NCBI GenBank assembly: GCA_937958735.1
Contig: CALGNG010000186.1
Span: 1-5,374, forward strand
DNA: 5,374 nucleotides
Reading direction: 5' to 3'
Source of the DNA: an uncultured Aquimarina sp.
GTDB lineage: Bacteria > Bacteroidota > Bacteroidia > Flavobacteriales > Flavobacteriaceae
A program made the translations under genes and the position numbers. Of this stretch, positions 1 through 5,374 are shown piece after piece. How positions within the stretch are numbered: the stretch's first letter is position 1; every line of letters starts with the position of its first letter. The notes under the pieces were generated by a model. The model ran no database searches. It saw only the letters and a program-made list of their open reading frames with translations, and was not told the DNA's origin.

Positions 1-910
1 CCATAATAATATTGGCGCCATATCCAGCTTCTTCTTGGATATAGTCGTTTATTTCTCCAATTTCGTCTATGGTAATTTCTTCGTTACCAGAAACAATTAA
101 TAGTAATACATTTTTTGCACCACTAATTTTATTGTCGTTTAATAGGGGAGAGTCTAGTGCTTTTGTGATAGCGTCTAGGGCTCTACTAGCACCAGAAGCG
201 TTAGCAGAGCCCATTATGGCGGTACCACTATTACTTAGGACTGTTTTGGCGTCCCTAAGGTCAATGTTTTGAGTGTAATGGTGCGTAATTACTTCGGCAA
301 TACCTCTAGAGGCGGTTGCTAATACTTCGTCTGCTTTAGAGAAACCAGCTTTAAAGCCTAGGTTACCGTATACTTCTCTAAGTTTATTGTTGTTTATTAC
401 TATTAGAGAATCTACTTGACTGCGTAGTTTTTCGATTCCATTTTGGGCTTGTTGGTCACGCATACGACCTTCGAACTTAAAGGGAGCGGTAACAATGGCA
501 ACGGTTAAGATTTCCATTTCTTTAGCCATTTTGGCAATAACAGGAGCGGCACCCGTTCCTGTACCACCGCCCATACCAGCGGTAATAAAAACCATCTTGG
601 TATTAGTGCCTAGCATGGCTTTAATATCTTCGTAGCTTTCTATGGCAGCTTGTTCTCCAATTTCTGGATTTGCTCCAGCTCCTAATCCTTCGGTAAGGCT
701 TACACCTAATTGGATTTTGTTAGGAATAGTACTATTTTCTAATGCTTGGGAATCGGTGTTACAGATTACAAAATCAACACCTTTAATTCCTTGCTGAAAC
801 ATGTGATTAATCGCGTTACTACCACCACCACCAACGCCAATCACTTTGATTACGTTGGATTGATTTTTTGGCATATCGAAAGCGATACTATTGAAGCCGT
901 TATTATCCAT
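1..910 (-). CDS. ftsZ: Cell division protein FtsZ, tubulin-like GTPase (3' end beyond window)
   Basis: FtsZ is the cytoplasmic GTPase that polymerises at mid-cell into the Z-ring and recruits the divisome. Translating the minus strand from ATG at 910-908 gives 303 uninterrupted codons running off the left edge. Visible landmarks are the glycine-rich nucleotide loop [11 protein letters not shown] (about residues 24-34), the tubulin signature GGGTGTG (114-120), the ribose-side FEGRMR segment (146-151), and the synergy (T7) loop N215-I-D217-L-R-D220, which keeps both catalytic aspartates. The GTPase domain looks intact and functional. The end of this domain, the C-terminal linker and the FtsA-binding tail lie outside the window. 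The start is well determined: an in-frame stop lies upstream, within the 3' end of ftsA, with no other ATG, GTG or TTG between. It follows ftsA by 28 nt. The identification is certain; only the missing C-terminus is unknown. Confidence 0.98.
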   Translation of the reverse strand, partial: MDNNGFNSIAFDMPKNQSNVIKVIGVGGGGSNAINHMFQQGIKGVDFVICNTDSQALENSTIPNKIQLGVSLTEGLGAGANPEIGEQAAIESYEDIKAMLGTNTKMVFITAGMGGGTGTGAAPVIAKMAKEMEILTVAIVTAPFKFEGRMRDQQAQNGIEKLRSQVDSLIVINNNKLREVYGNLGFKAGFSKADEVLATASRGIAEVITHHYTQNIDLRDAKTVLSNSGTAIMGSANASGASRALDAITKALDSPLLNDNKISGAKNVLLLIVSGNEEITIDEIGEINDYIQEEAGYGANIIM

Positions 911-938
911 AATTTCTATATTGTGTTGATTGATGACT
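911..938 (-). other. ftsA-ftsZ intergenic leader, 28 nt
   Basis: This is the only gap longer than 5 nt in the window. On the minus strand it is A-rich, ends in GAAATT just before the ftsZ ATG, and has A at -3. It has no Shine-Dalgarno motif, hairpin or terminator. This fits Bacteroidota initiation, where A-rich leaders replace the anti-SD pairing. Any promoter specific to ftsZ would have to lie inside ftsA, and I cannot identify one. Confidence 0.7.
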
Positions 939-2333
939 TTATTCTGCGTTATCTAAAAATTCTTTGAACTTTTCGGCCCAATTGCTAATAGACCATTTTT
1001 TAGAGATACTGGCTCTTTTTGCAGCCTCTTCTTCTGCTTTTTGTTTAGCGGATATCTCTTCTGTAGTTTCTGTTACAAGTGTTTCGACTTCTTCGTCTAC
1101 TACCGTGGTATTTTCTGTAATTTCTTCTTCTATAATTTCTTCTTCAAGATCTAGTAGTTGGTTTGCTTTCCTCATGTCTTGGAGATTATTCATTACTAAA
1201 CCTACAGCGGTTGCATATAATGGGCTGGTAATTTCTGGGTCGCTATTTCCTGCTAAGTGTTCGTTTGGATATCCTATACGGGTATCCATACCTGTAATGT
1301 ATTCTACTAATTGCTTTAGGTGTTTTAGCTGTGCTCCACCACCAGTAAGTACAATGCCAGCAATAAGTTGTTTTTTGGTGTTTTGGTGGTCGTATTTATT
1401 AATTTCTTCAAATACCAATTCGATTACCTCTACCATGCGGGCGTGGATAATTTTAGATAGGTTTTTTAAAGAAATTTCTTTTGGGGCACGGCCTCGTAAG
1501 CCAGGAATGCTTACAATTTCGTTGTCCTTATTTTCTCCAGGCCAAGCCGATCCAAATTTCACTTTTAATAATTCGGCTTGTTTTTCTATAATTGCGCAGC
1601 CTTCTTTTATGTCTTCGGTAACAGCGTTTCCTCCTATAGGGATTACAGCAGTATGTCTAATAATACCATCTTTAAAAATGGCAAGGTCTGTAGTACCACC
1701 TCCTATATCAATTAAAGCTACGCCAGCTTCTTTTTCTTCTTGACTTAAAACTGCCGATGCCGAGGCTAGAGGTTCTAAAGTAACCCCTGCCAAATCCAGT
1801 CCAGCACTTTTAACACAGCGTCCAATGTTTCTTATAGAAGTAATTTTCCCAATTACTAAATGGAAATTGGCTTCTAAGCGCCCTCCATACATTCCTATAG
1901 GTTCTGTGATTTCCGATTGCCCATCAATCTTATATTCTTGCGGAAGTACATGTAGTATTTCCTCGCCAGGCATCATTACCAATTTGTGTACTTGTTGGCA
2001 AAGCATATCAATATCGTTACAATCAATTACTTCTTCTGGGTTGGCTCTAACAATATAATCTGGATGCTGGCGACTATGGATATGTTGTCCAGCAATACCT
2101 ACGGTAACATTTTGGATTTGAATCCCAGATACACTTTCGGCTTGTTCTACAGCTTGTTGTATAGATTGGATGGTTTGGGTAATGTTGTTTACTACCCCAC
2201 GATGTACTCCTAAACTTTTGGATTTACCAATGCCTAAGACTTCCATCTTTCCGTATTCGTTATAACGACCTATCATCGCTACAATTTTTGTAGTTCCAAT
2301 ATCTAAACCTACTGCTATGTTATCCTGTTCCAT
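939..2333 (-). CDS. ftsA: Cell division protein FtsA, actin-like Z-ring membrane tether
   Basis: FtsA is an actin-fold ATPase that binds the FtsZ tail and anchors the Z-ring to the inner membrane. The product is 464 residues from ATG at 2333-2331. Motifs seen: phosphate-1 VGLDIGTTK (8-16); the start of the FtsA-specific 1C subdomain near GIAGQHI (79-85); EPLASA (187-192); phosphate-2 IDIGGGTTD (208-216); adenosine motif VLTGGGAQ (328-335). After the actin core comes a Glu/Thr/Val-rich acidic linker (about 396-434), then a terminal amphipathic helix starting at KKWSISNWAEKF (445-464), which fits the FtsA membrane-targeting sequence. A GTG at 2351 is in frame and would add six residues, but it overlaps ftsQ and has a poorer leader. 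The ATG has an A-rich leader (AAAACT) and puts the first strand at the usual distance from the N-terminus. It lies 5 nt after ftsQ and 28 nt before ftsZ, so coupled expression is likely. Confidence 0.97.
   Translation of the reverse strand: MEQDNIAVGLDIGTTKIVAMIGRYNEYGKMEVLGIGKSKSLGVHRGVVNNITQTIQSIQQAVEQAESVSGIQIQNVTVGIAGQHIHSRQHPDYIVRANPEEVIDCNDIDMLCQQVHKLVMMPGEEILHVLPQEYKIDGQSEITEPIGMYGGRLEANFHLVIGKITSIRNIGRCVKSAGLDLAGVTLEPLASASAVLSQEEKEAGVALIDIGGGTTDLAIFKDGIIRHTAVIPIGGNAVTEDIKEGCAIIEKQAELLKVKFGSAWPGENKDNEIVSIPGLRGRAPKEISLKNLSKIIHARMVEVIELVFEEINKYDHQNTKKQLIAGIVLTGGGAQLKHLKQLVEYITGMDTRIGYPNEHLAGNSDPEITSPLYATAVGLVMNNLQDMRKANQLLDLEEEIIEEEITENTTVVDEEVETLVTETTEEISAKQKAEEEAAKRASISKKWSISNWAEKFKEFLDNAE
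1118..1147 (-). repeat. 15-bp in-frame tandem repeat in the ftsA acidic linker
   Basis: Two adjacent 15-bp units (1118-1132 and 1133-1147) match at 14 of 15 positions, sharing TAATTTCTTCTTC on the plus strand. In the ftsA frame they encode the repeated pattern EEEII / EEEIT within LEEEIIEEEIT. The unit is a multiple of three, so copy-number change would keep the frame. It lies just after the actin-like core, in the presumably flexible linker before the membrane-targeting helix. Confidence 0.85.
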
Positions 2334-2338
2334 AGTTT

Positions 2339-3052
2339 TTATTTTGTGCACACTACTTGATGGGTTATTTCTAAATTTATCTTCTTATATTTTTCAAAAA
2401 GTTGATCTTTTATGGCTTTAGCGTAAAAAGCTTTTAGATTTTTAATTTTTGAATCTATGTTTTCTATAGTTCCTAATTCTATATTTCCTTCGTAATGGCG
2501 AATCTTTATCAAAAAATGACCATTGGCTTTACAATATACGCCAACTACTAATTTTTTTAAAAAAGAATTACCATCTATTTTTTGTAATAAAAATACCAAA
2601 TCTGTTTTATATTCTTCTTTAAAATAAAAAACTAGTGGCACCCTCTCGGAATAACGTCTTACTAGAGGCATTTTAAAACCTTCTTTATCGATATAGCTAG
2701 GCTTACTCGAATACAAACGGCCTATGGCTTTTCGAGGAGTAATACTAGCGCTAACTAATCCATTTACAGAAACATAAGCTTGTGCCTCTTTTATATGGGG
2801 TACTGCTTTTATGTTAAATTCGATAGAATCCAAAGCTAGAGTTTCTTTCGTTGGGATTTTCGATAAAATGGTTTTTTGTATTAACAATTTATTAACCATT
2901 TCTTCACTAATTAAAAGGTTATTGGACGAAGTGAAAATTACTTTATCCGTACTTGTTTTTCGTTGATTATTTCTGTAGTTGCAGAAAGAAAACAAGCCTA
3001 TTAATAATAGCAGTCCAACAAGGGTTAATATGTTATATTTTAGATTACGCAT
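2339..3052 (-). CDS. ftsQ: Cell division protein FtsQ (bitopic divisome protein, DivIB/FtsQ family)
   Basis: FtsQ is a single-pass inner-membrane protein with a periplasmic body. In model bacteria it links early divisome proteins with FtsB/FtsL and septal wall synthesis. The 237-residue product has a very short cytoplasmic tail (about 7 residues with R2 and K5), one hydrophobic segment (about 8-24), and then a periplasmic part. Residues about 36-115 look like a diverged POTRA domain, ending in the ITPRKAIGRLY pattern that corresponds to the family's V-x-(I/V)-x-x-R-x-P(I)-A-R region. Then come YIDKEG (120-125), MPLVRRYSERVPLV (128-141) and the terminal QVVC, as in flavobacterial FtsQ proteins. 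FtsQ diverges quickly, so position between murC and ftsA is strong supporting evidence. It is somewhat shorter than E. coli FtsQ (276 residues), mostly because of the small cytoplasmic tail. The ATG at 3052-3050 lies inside the murC end (8-nt overlap). Confidence 0.93.
   Translation of the reverse strand: MRNLKYNILTLVGLLLLIGLFSFCNYRNNQRKTSTDKVIFTSSNNLLISEEMVNKLLIQKTILSKIPTKETLALDSIEFNIKAVPHIKEAQAYVSVNGLVSASITPRKAIGRLYSSKPSYIDKEGFKMPLVRRYSERVPLVFYFKEEYKTDLVFLLQKIDGNSFLKKLVVGVYCKANGHFLIKIRHYEGNIELGTIENIDSKIKNLKAFYAKAIKDQLFEKYKKINLEITHQVVCTK
3045..3052 (-). other. murC stop / ftsQ start overlap (8 nt)
   Basis: The ftsQ ATG (3052-3050) is read in a different frame inside the last codons of murC, whose TAA occupies 3047-3045. 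No purine-rich ribosome site precedes the ATG (leader ATTATTAC). The overlap suggests that ribosomes finishing murC reinitiate on ftsQ. Confidence 0.85.
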
Positions 3053-4394
3053 GTAATAATAAAGCTTCTTTTATTTTTAATACTTGGGCGCCAATATCTC
3101 CAGCACCTATAGTAACGACTACGTCTGCATTAGAAGCTTGTATTTTAGTAATTAGTTCTTGTTTATTGGTTAATTGTTTTTGTTTCATAGGGGTTAAGCT
3201 TAATAACCATTTGGAATTAATGCCTTCTATTGGTAATTCGCGAGCAGGGTAAATATCTAATAACAAAAGCTCGTCAAATAAGGCAAGATTTTTCCCAAAG
3301 TCTATAGCAAAATCTTTAGTTCTACTATATAAATGAGGCTGGAAAATAGCCAGCACCTTTTTGTTAGGATGCATTTCTCTTATAGCTTGATGTAATGCTT
3401 TAATTTCTGTTGGATGGTGTGCATAATCGTCTATATACACTATAGAATTGTTTTTTATTTGATAGCTAAATCTACGTTGTATGCCTTTAAATGTGGATAA
3501 AGCCTCTTTTAGTTTAGGTACTTCTGCACCATAGGTCATAGCCATAGCAAAAGCGGTAATGGCATTTCTTAAGTTATGATGCCCTGGTAGGCTAACTTTT
3601 AGGTCTTTAATGGATGTTTTCGGAGTTTGTAAATCAAAAATATAAGCTCCATTATCTATGCGTATATTTTTGGCGCTATAATCGGCACCGTCTTTAATGT
3701 CAATGCTTAATCCCTTAATGGGTAAGTTTTTGGTTACAAATAGCTCGTTAGTATTTAGTGCAGCAAAACTATTAAAAGAATCCAATAAAGCCTCGTGCCC
3801 ACCATAAATATCTAAATGGTCTGCATCGGTAGAGGTAATGGCAGCGATGTTAGGATGTAGTTGTAAAAAAGAACGATCAAACTCGTCGGCTTCTACCACT
3901 ACTACATCGTTACCACTGCTAATATAATTGGATTGATAGTTTTCGCTTATGCCACCAATAAAAGCGGTTACCTTTTCGCCAGAAGCATATAAAAGGTGAG
4001 CAAGTATGGTGGAGGTGGTTGTTTTTCCATGGGTTCCTGCTACAGCAAGGGTAAAACTGTTTTTGGTAATAAGCCCAAGTACCTTGGCGCGTTTTACTAC
4101 GGTGTAATTATTTTCTTGAAAATAGACTAGTTGTTGGTGCTGCTTGGGTACGGCAGGAGTATAGACAATTAAAGTATTTTCTTTATTTAAAATATTTTTA
4201 GGAATAGCTTCTACAGAGTCGGAAAAGCAAATATTAATACCTAATTGGGTTAAGGTATTGGTAAGTGTGGTTTCTGTTTTGTCATAACCCGCTACGTTTT
4301 TGTTTATACTCACAAAATAACGCGCAATAGCACTCATCCCGATACCACCGATGCCTATAAAAAATACGTTTTGTATGTGTTCTAAACTGTTCAA
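3045..4394 (-). CDS. murC: UDP-N-acetylmuramate--L-alanine ligase MurC
   Basis: MurC is the cytoplasmic ligase that adds L-alanine to UDP-MurNAc with ATP hydrolysis, the first step of stem-peptide assembly. The 449-residue product has the three Mur-ligase domains. The N-terminal UDP-sugar domain has FIGIGGIGMSAIARY (12-26). The central ATPase domain has the P-loop GTHGKTTT (120-127), EADEFDRSF (168-176), TDADHLDIYGG (189-199) and LPGHHNLRNA (269-278). The C-terminal domain has RRFSY (307-311), YIDDYAHHPTEI (320-331) and FQPHLYSRT (351-359). All key residues expected of an active enzyme appear present, and length is normal. YIDDYAHHPTEI and DEFDRSF favour MurC over MurD, E or F; the related Mpl is less likely given motifs and position. 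The start is TTG at 4394-4392: the only later in-frame Met near the N-terminus (M20) lies inside the nucleotide-binding loop, and a stop lies six codons upstream. It overlaps murG by 4 nt and ftsQ by 8 nt. Confidence 0.97.
   Translation of the reverse strand: MNSLEHIQNVFFIGIGGIGMSAIARYFVSINKNVAGYDKTETTLTNTLTQLGINICFSDSVEAIPKNILNKENTLIVYTPAVPKQHQQLVYFQENNYTVVKRAKVLGLITKNSFTLAVAGTHGKTTTSTILAHLLYASGEKVTAFIGGISENYQSNYISSGNDVVVVEADEFDRSFLQLHPNIAAITSTDADHLDIYGGHEALLDSFNSFAALNTNELFVTKNLPIKGLSIDIKDGADYSAKNIRIDNGAYIFDLQTPKTSIKDLKVSLPGHHNLRNAITAFAMAMTYGAEVPKLKEALSTFKGIQRRFSYQIKNNSIVYIDDYAHHPTEIKALHQAIREMHPNKKVLAIFQPHLYSRTKDFAIDFGKNLALFDELLLLDIYPARELPIEGINSKWLLSLTPMKQKQLTNKQELITKIQASNADVVVTIGAGDIGAQVLKIKEALLLHA
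4391..4394 (-). other. murG stop / murC start overlap (TTGA)
   Basis: On the minus strand the four bases read TTGA: the TTG is the first codon of murC and the TGA ends murG. The usual form of this junction is ATGA, so the coupling geometry is kept but with a weak start codon. An in-frame stop lies six codons before the TTG, and only AAA, AAT, AAT, TAC and AGC codons lie between, so no stronger start is available upstream. No Shine-Dalgarno-like sequence precedes it; the leader is A/T-rich. Confidence 0.85.
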
Positions 4395-5374
4395 GCTGTA
4401 ATTATTTTTTCAATTTCGGCTACTATATCTTTGGTAGCATTGGGTTTGGCTAGTGCTTTAATGTTTTTGGCAAGGGTTTCTTGCAGGTCTGTATTGTATA
4501 ATAAATCTTCGAATTTGCTTTCAAAGCTGTTCTCTAATTCTTTTTGTGGAATTAATAATGCCGCTTTTTTATGGGTAATAGCTTCTGCGTTTTTGGTCTG
4601 GTGATCTTCTGCAACGTATGGCGATGGGATAAAAATTACGGGTTTCTCTACCATAGTTAACTCGGATACGGAGCTGGCACCTGCTCTAGAAATAATTATA
4701 GTAGCAGCTGTATAGGCTAAGTCCATTTCTGTTATAAAAGGGGTGATTTTTATAATGTCGGACGCTAAATGCTTAAAGCGATCGTAGTATAATTTCCCAC
4801 ATTGCCATAGTACTTGAATATTGTGTTTTTTGAAAAAAGCAGTTTTTCCGGAAATTAACTCGTTAATAGCCTTGGCGCCTAAGCTACCGCCAATTACTAA
4901 TAGTACTTTTTTATGTGGATTTAATTCAAAATGAATTCTAGCTTCGGATTTGTAAGTGTTTATACTGTTAATGCTTTTTCTAATAGGATTTCCTGTAAAA
5001 ACTATTTTTTCTTTAGGGAAAAAAGTTTCTAGATTAGGGTAGGCTACACATATTTTAGTAGCATTGCTGGCCAACCATTTGTTAGTAATTCCTGGGTACG
5101 AGTTTTGTTCTTGTATTAGGGTAGGTATGCCCATCCATCCAGCCATTTTTAATAAGGCTGCACTCGCATAACCACCCGTTCCAATAGCCACTGTAGGCTG
5201 CTGCTTTTTTATAATCCTATACGAATTCCACAAACTACTTAACAGCTTGAATGGAAGCCATAAATTTTTTATTATTTGCCCTCTTTGAAAACCACTAATC
5301 CAAAGCCCTTTAATTGCATAACCCGCCTTAGGCACTTTTTGCATTTCCATACGATCACTAGCACCAACAAACAT
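4391..5374 (-). CDS. murG: MurG, lipid II-forming N-acetylglucosaminyltransferase (5' end beyond window)
   Basis: MurG is a peripheral GT-B glycosyltransferase at the inner face of the cytoplasmic membrane. It transfers GlcNAc from UDP-GlcNAc to lipid I, giving lipid II. The visible 327 codons start with MFVGASDRMEMQKVP at the right edge. The ATG at 5374 is almost certainly an internal Met, because relatives have about 35-40 residues before this point, including the GGGTGGH donor/acceptor loop. Motifs present: GTGGYAS (65-71), QEQN (88-91), GNPIR (128-132), GGSLGA (162-167), ISRAGASSVSEL (228-239, with the conserved Glu at 238) and EDHQTKNA (256-263). The C-terminal, UDP-GlcNAc-binding domain is complete and its ligands look conserved. 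The TGA stop at 4393-4391 overlaps the TTG start of murC as TTGA, so the two are probably translationally coupled. Residue numbers here count from the window edge, not from the true start. Confidence 0.97.
   Translation of the reverse strand: MFVGASDRMEMQKVPKAGYAIKGLWISGFQRGQIIKNLWLPFKLLSSLWNSYRIIKKQQPTVAIGTGGYASAALLKMAGWMGIPTLIQEQNSYPGITNKWLASNATKICVAYPNLETFFPKEKIVFTGNPIRKSINSINTYKSEARIHFELNPHKKVLLVIGGSLGAKAINELISGKTAFFKKHNIQVLWQCGKLYYDRFKHLASDIIKITPFITEMDLAYTAATIIISRAGASSVSELTMVEKPVIFIPSPYVAEDHQTKNAEAITHKKAALLIPQKELENSFESKFEDLLYNTDLQETLAKNIKALAKPNATKDIVAEIEKIITA

Noticed and set aside
69..272. 67-codon plus-strand open frame opposite ftsZ
   Set aside because: The minus strand encodes conserved FtsZ sequence without interruption here. 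The plus-strand product has no recognisable features.
911..938. A terminator or regulatory hairpin between ftsA and ftsZ
   Set aside because: The 28 nt have no inverted repeat and no T-tract after a stem. The sequence is simply an A-rich leader.
964..1743. 259-codon open frame on the plus strand, antisense to ftsA
   Set aside because: It lies wholly opposite the conserved ftsA, and its translation is Ser/Ile/Phe-rich with no recognisable domain. The Ser runs are the complement of Glu codons in the acidic linker. It is best explained as a shadow frame.
2953..3252. 99-codon plus-strand open frame across the ftsQ/murC junction
   Set aside because: It is antisense to the FtsQ membrane segment and the MurC C-terminus, both clearly real. 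No leader or domain supports it.
5372..5374. ATG at the right edge as the true start of murG
   Set aside because: The product would lack the first nucleotide-fold strand and the GGGTGGH loop needed by every active MurG. The FVGASDRMEMQKVP sequence normally sits about 35-40 residues into the protein, so this is a window-edge truncation.

Overview
The window is a compact, entirely leftward (minus-strand) segment of a division and cell wall (dcw) cluster. In transcription order, from the right edge to the left, it reads murG (5' end cut off) - murC - ftsQ - ftsA - ftsZ (3' end cut off). The DNA is AT-rich, start sites lack a Shine-Dalgarno-like GGAGG and have A/T-rich leaders, and the protein sequences resemble those of the Flavobacteriia (Bacteroidota). 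Family-like signs are the FtsZ T7-loop segment [16 protein letters not shown], the FtsQ YIDKEG motif and terminal QVVC, and the FtsA C-terminal WAEKFKEFLDNAE helix. Genus and species cannot be assigned from this.

Layout: positions 5374-4391 encode most of MurG, which makes lipid II; about 35-40 N-terminal residues lie beyond the right edge. MurC (4394-3045) overlaps the murG end by 4 nt and uses a TTG start. FtsQ (3052-2339) overlaps the murC end by 8 nt. FtsA follows 5 nt later (2333-939). FtsZ follows after 28 nt (910 to beyond position 1), with 303 codons visible. Coding density is essentially complete. No stretch without a gene exceeds 28 bp. I see no RNA gene, mobile element, CRISPR array, riboswitch or convincing terminator.

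How the genes work together: MurG and MurC act in peptidoglycan precursor synthesis, MurC in the cytoplasm (UDP-MurNAc to UDP-MurNAc-L-Ala) and MurG at the inner face of the membrane (lipid I to lipid II). FtsQ, FtsA and FtsZ are divisome proteins: FtsZ polymerises into the Z-ring, FtsA ties it to the membrane, and FtsQ is a bitopic scaffold reaching into the periplasm. The overlaps and tiny gaps point to one polycistronic message with translational coupling.

This is an ordinary, well-conserved housekeeping region. I found no evidence of an undescribed system. The points worth a second look are modest: the TTG start of murC, the acidic linker of FtsA with an in-frame 15-bp tandem repeat, and the direct murC-ftsQ junction without murB or ddl.
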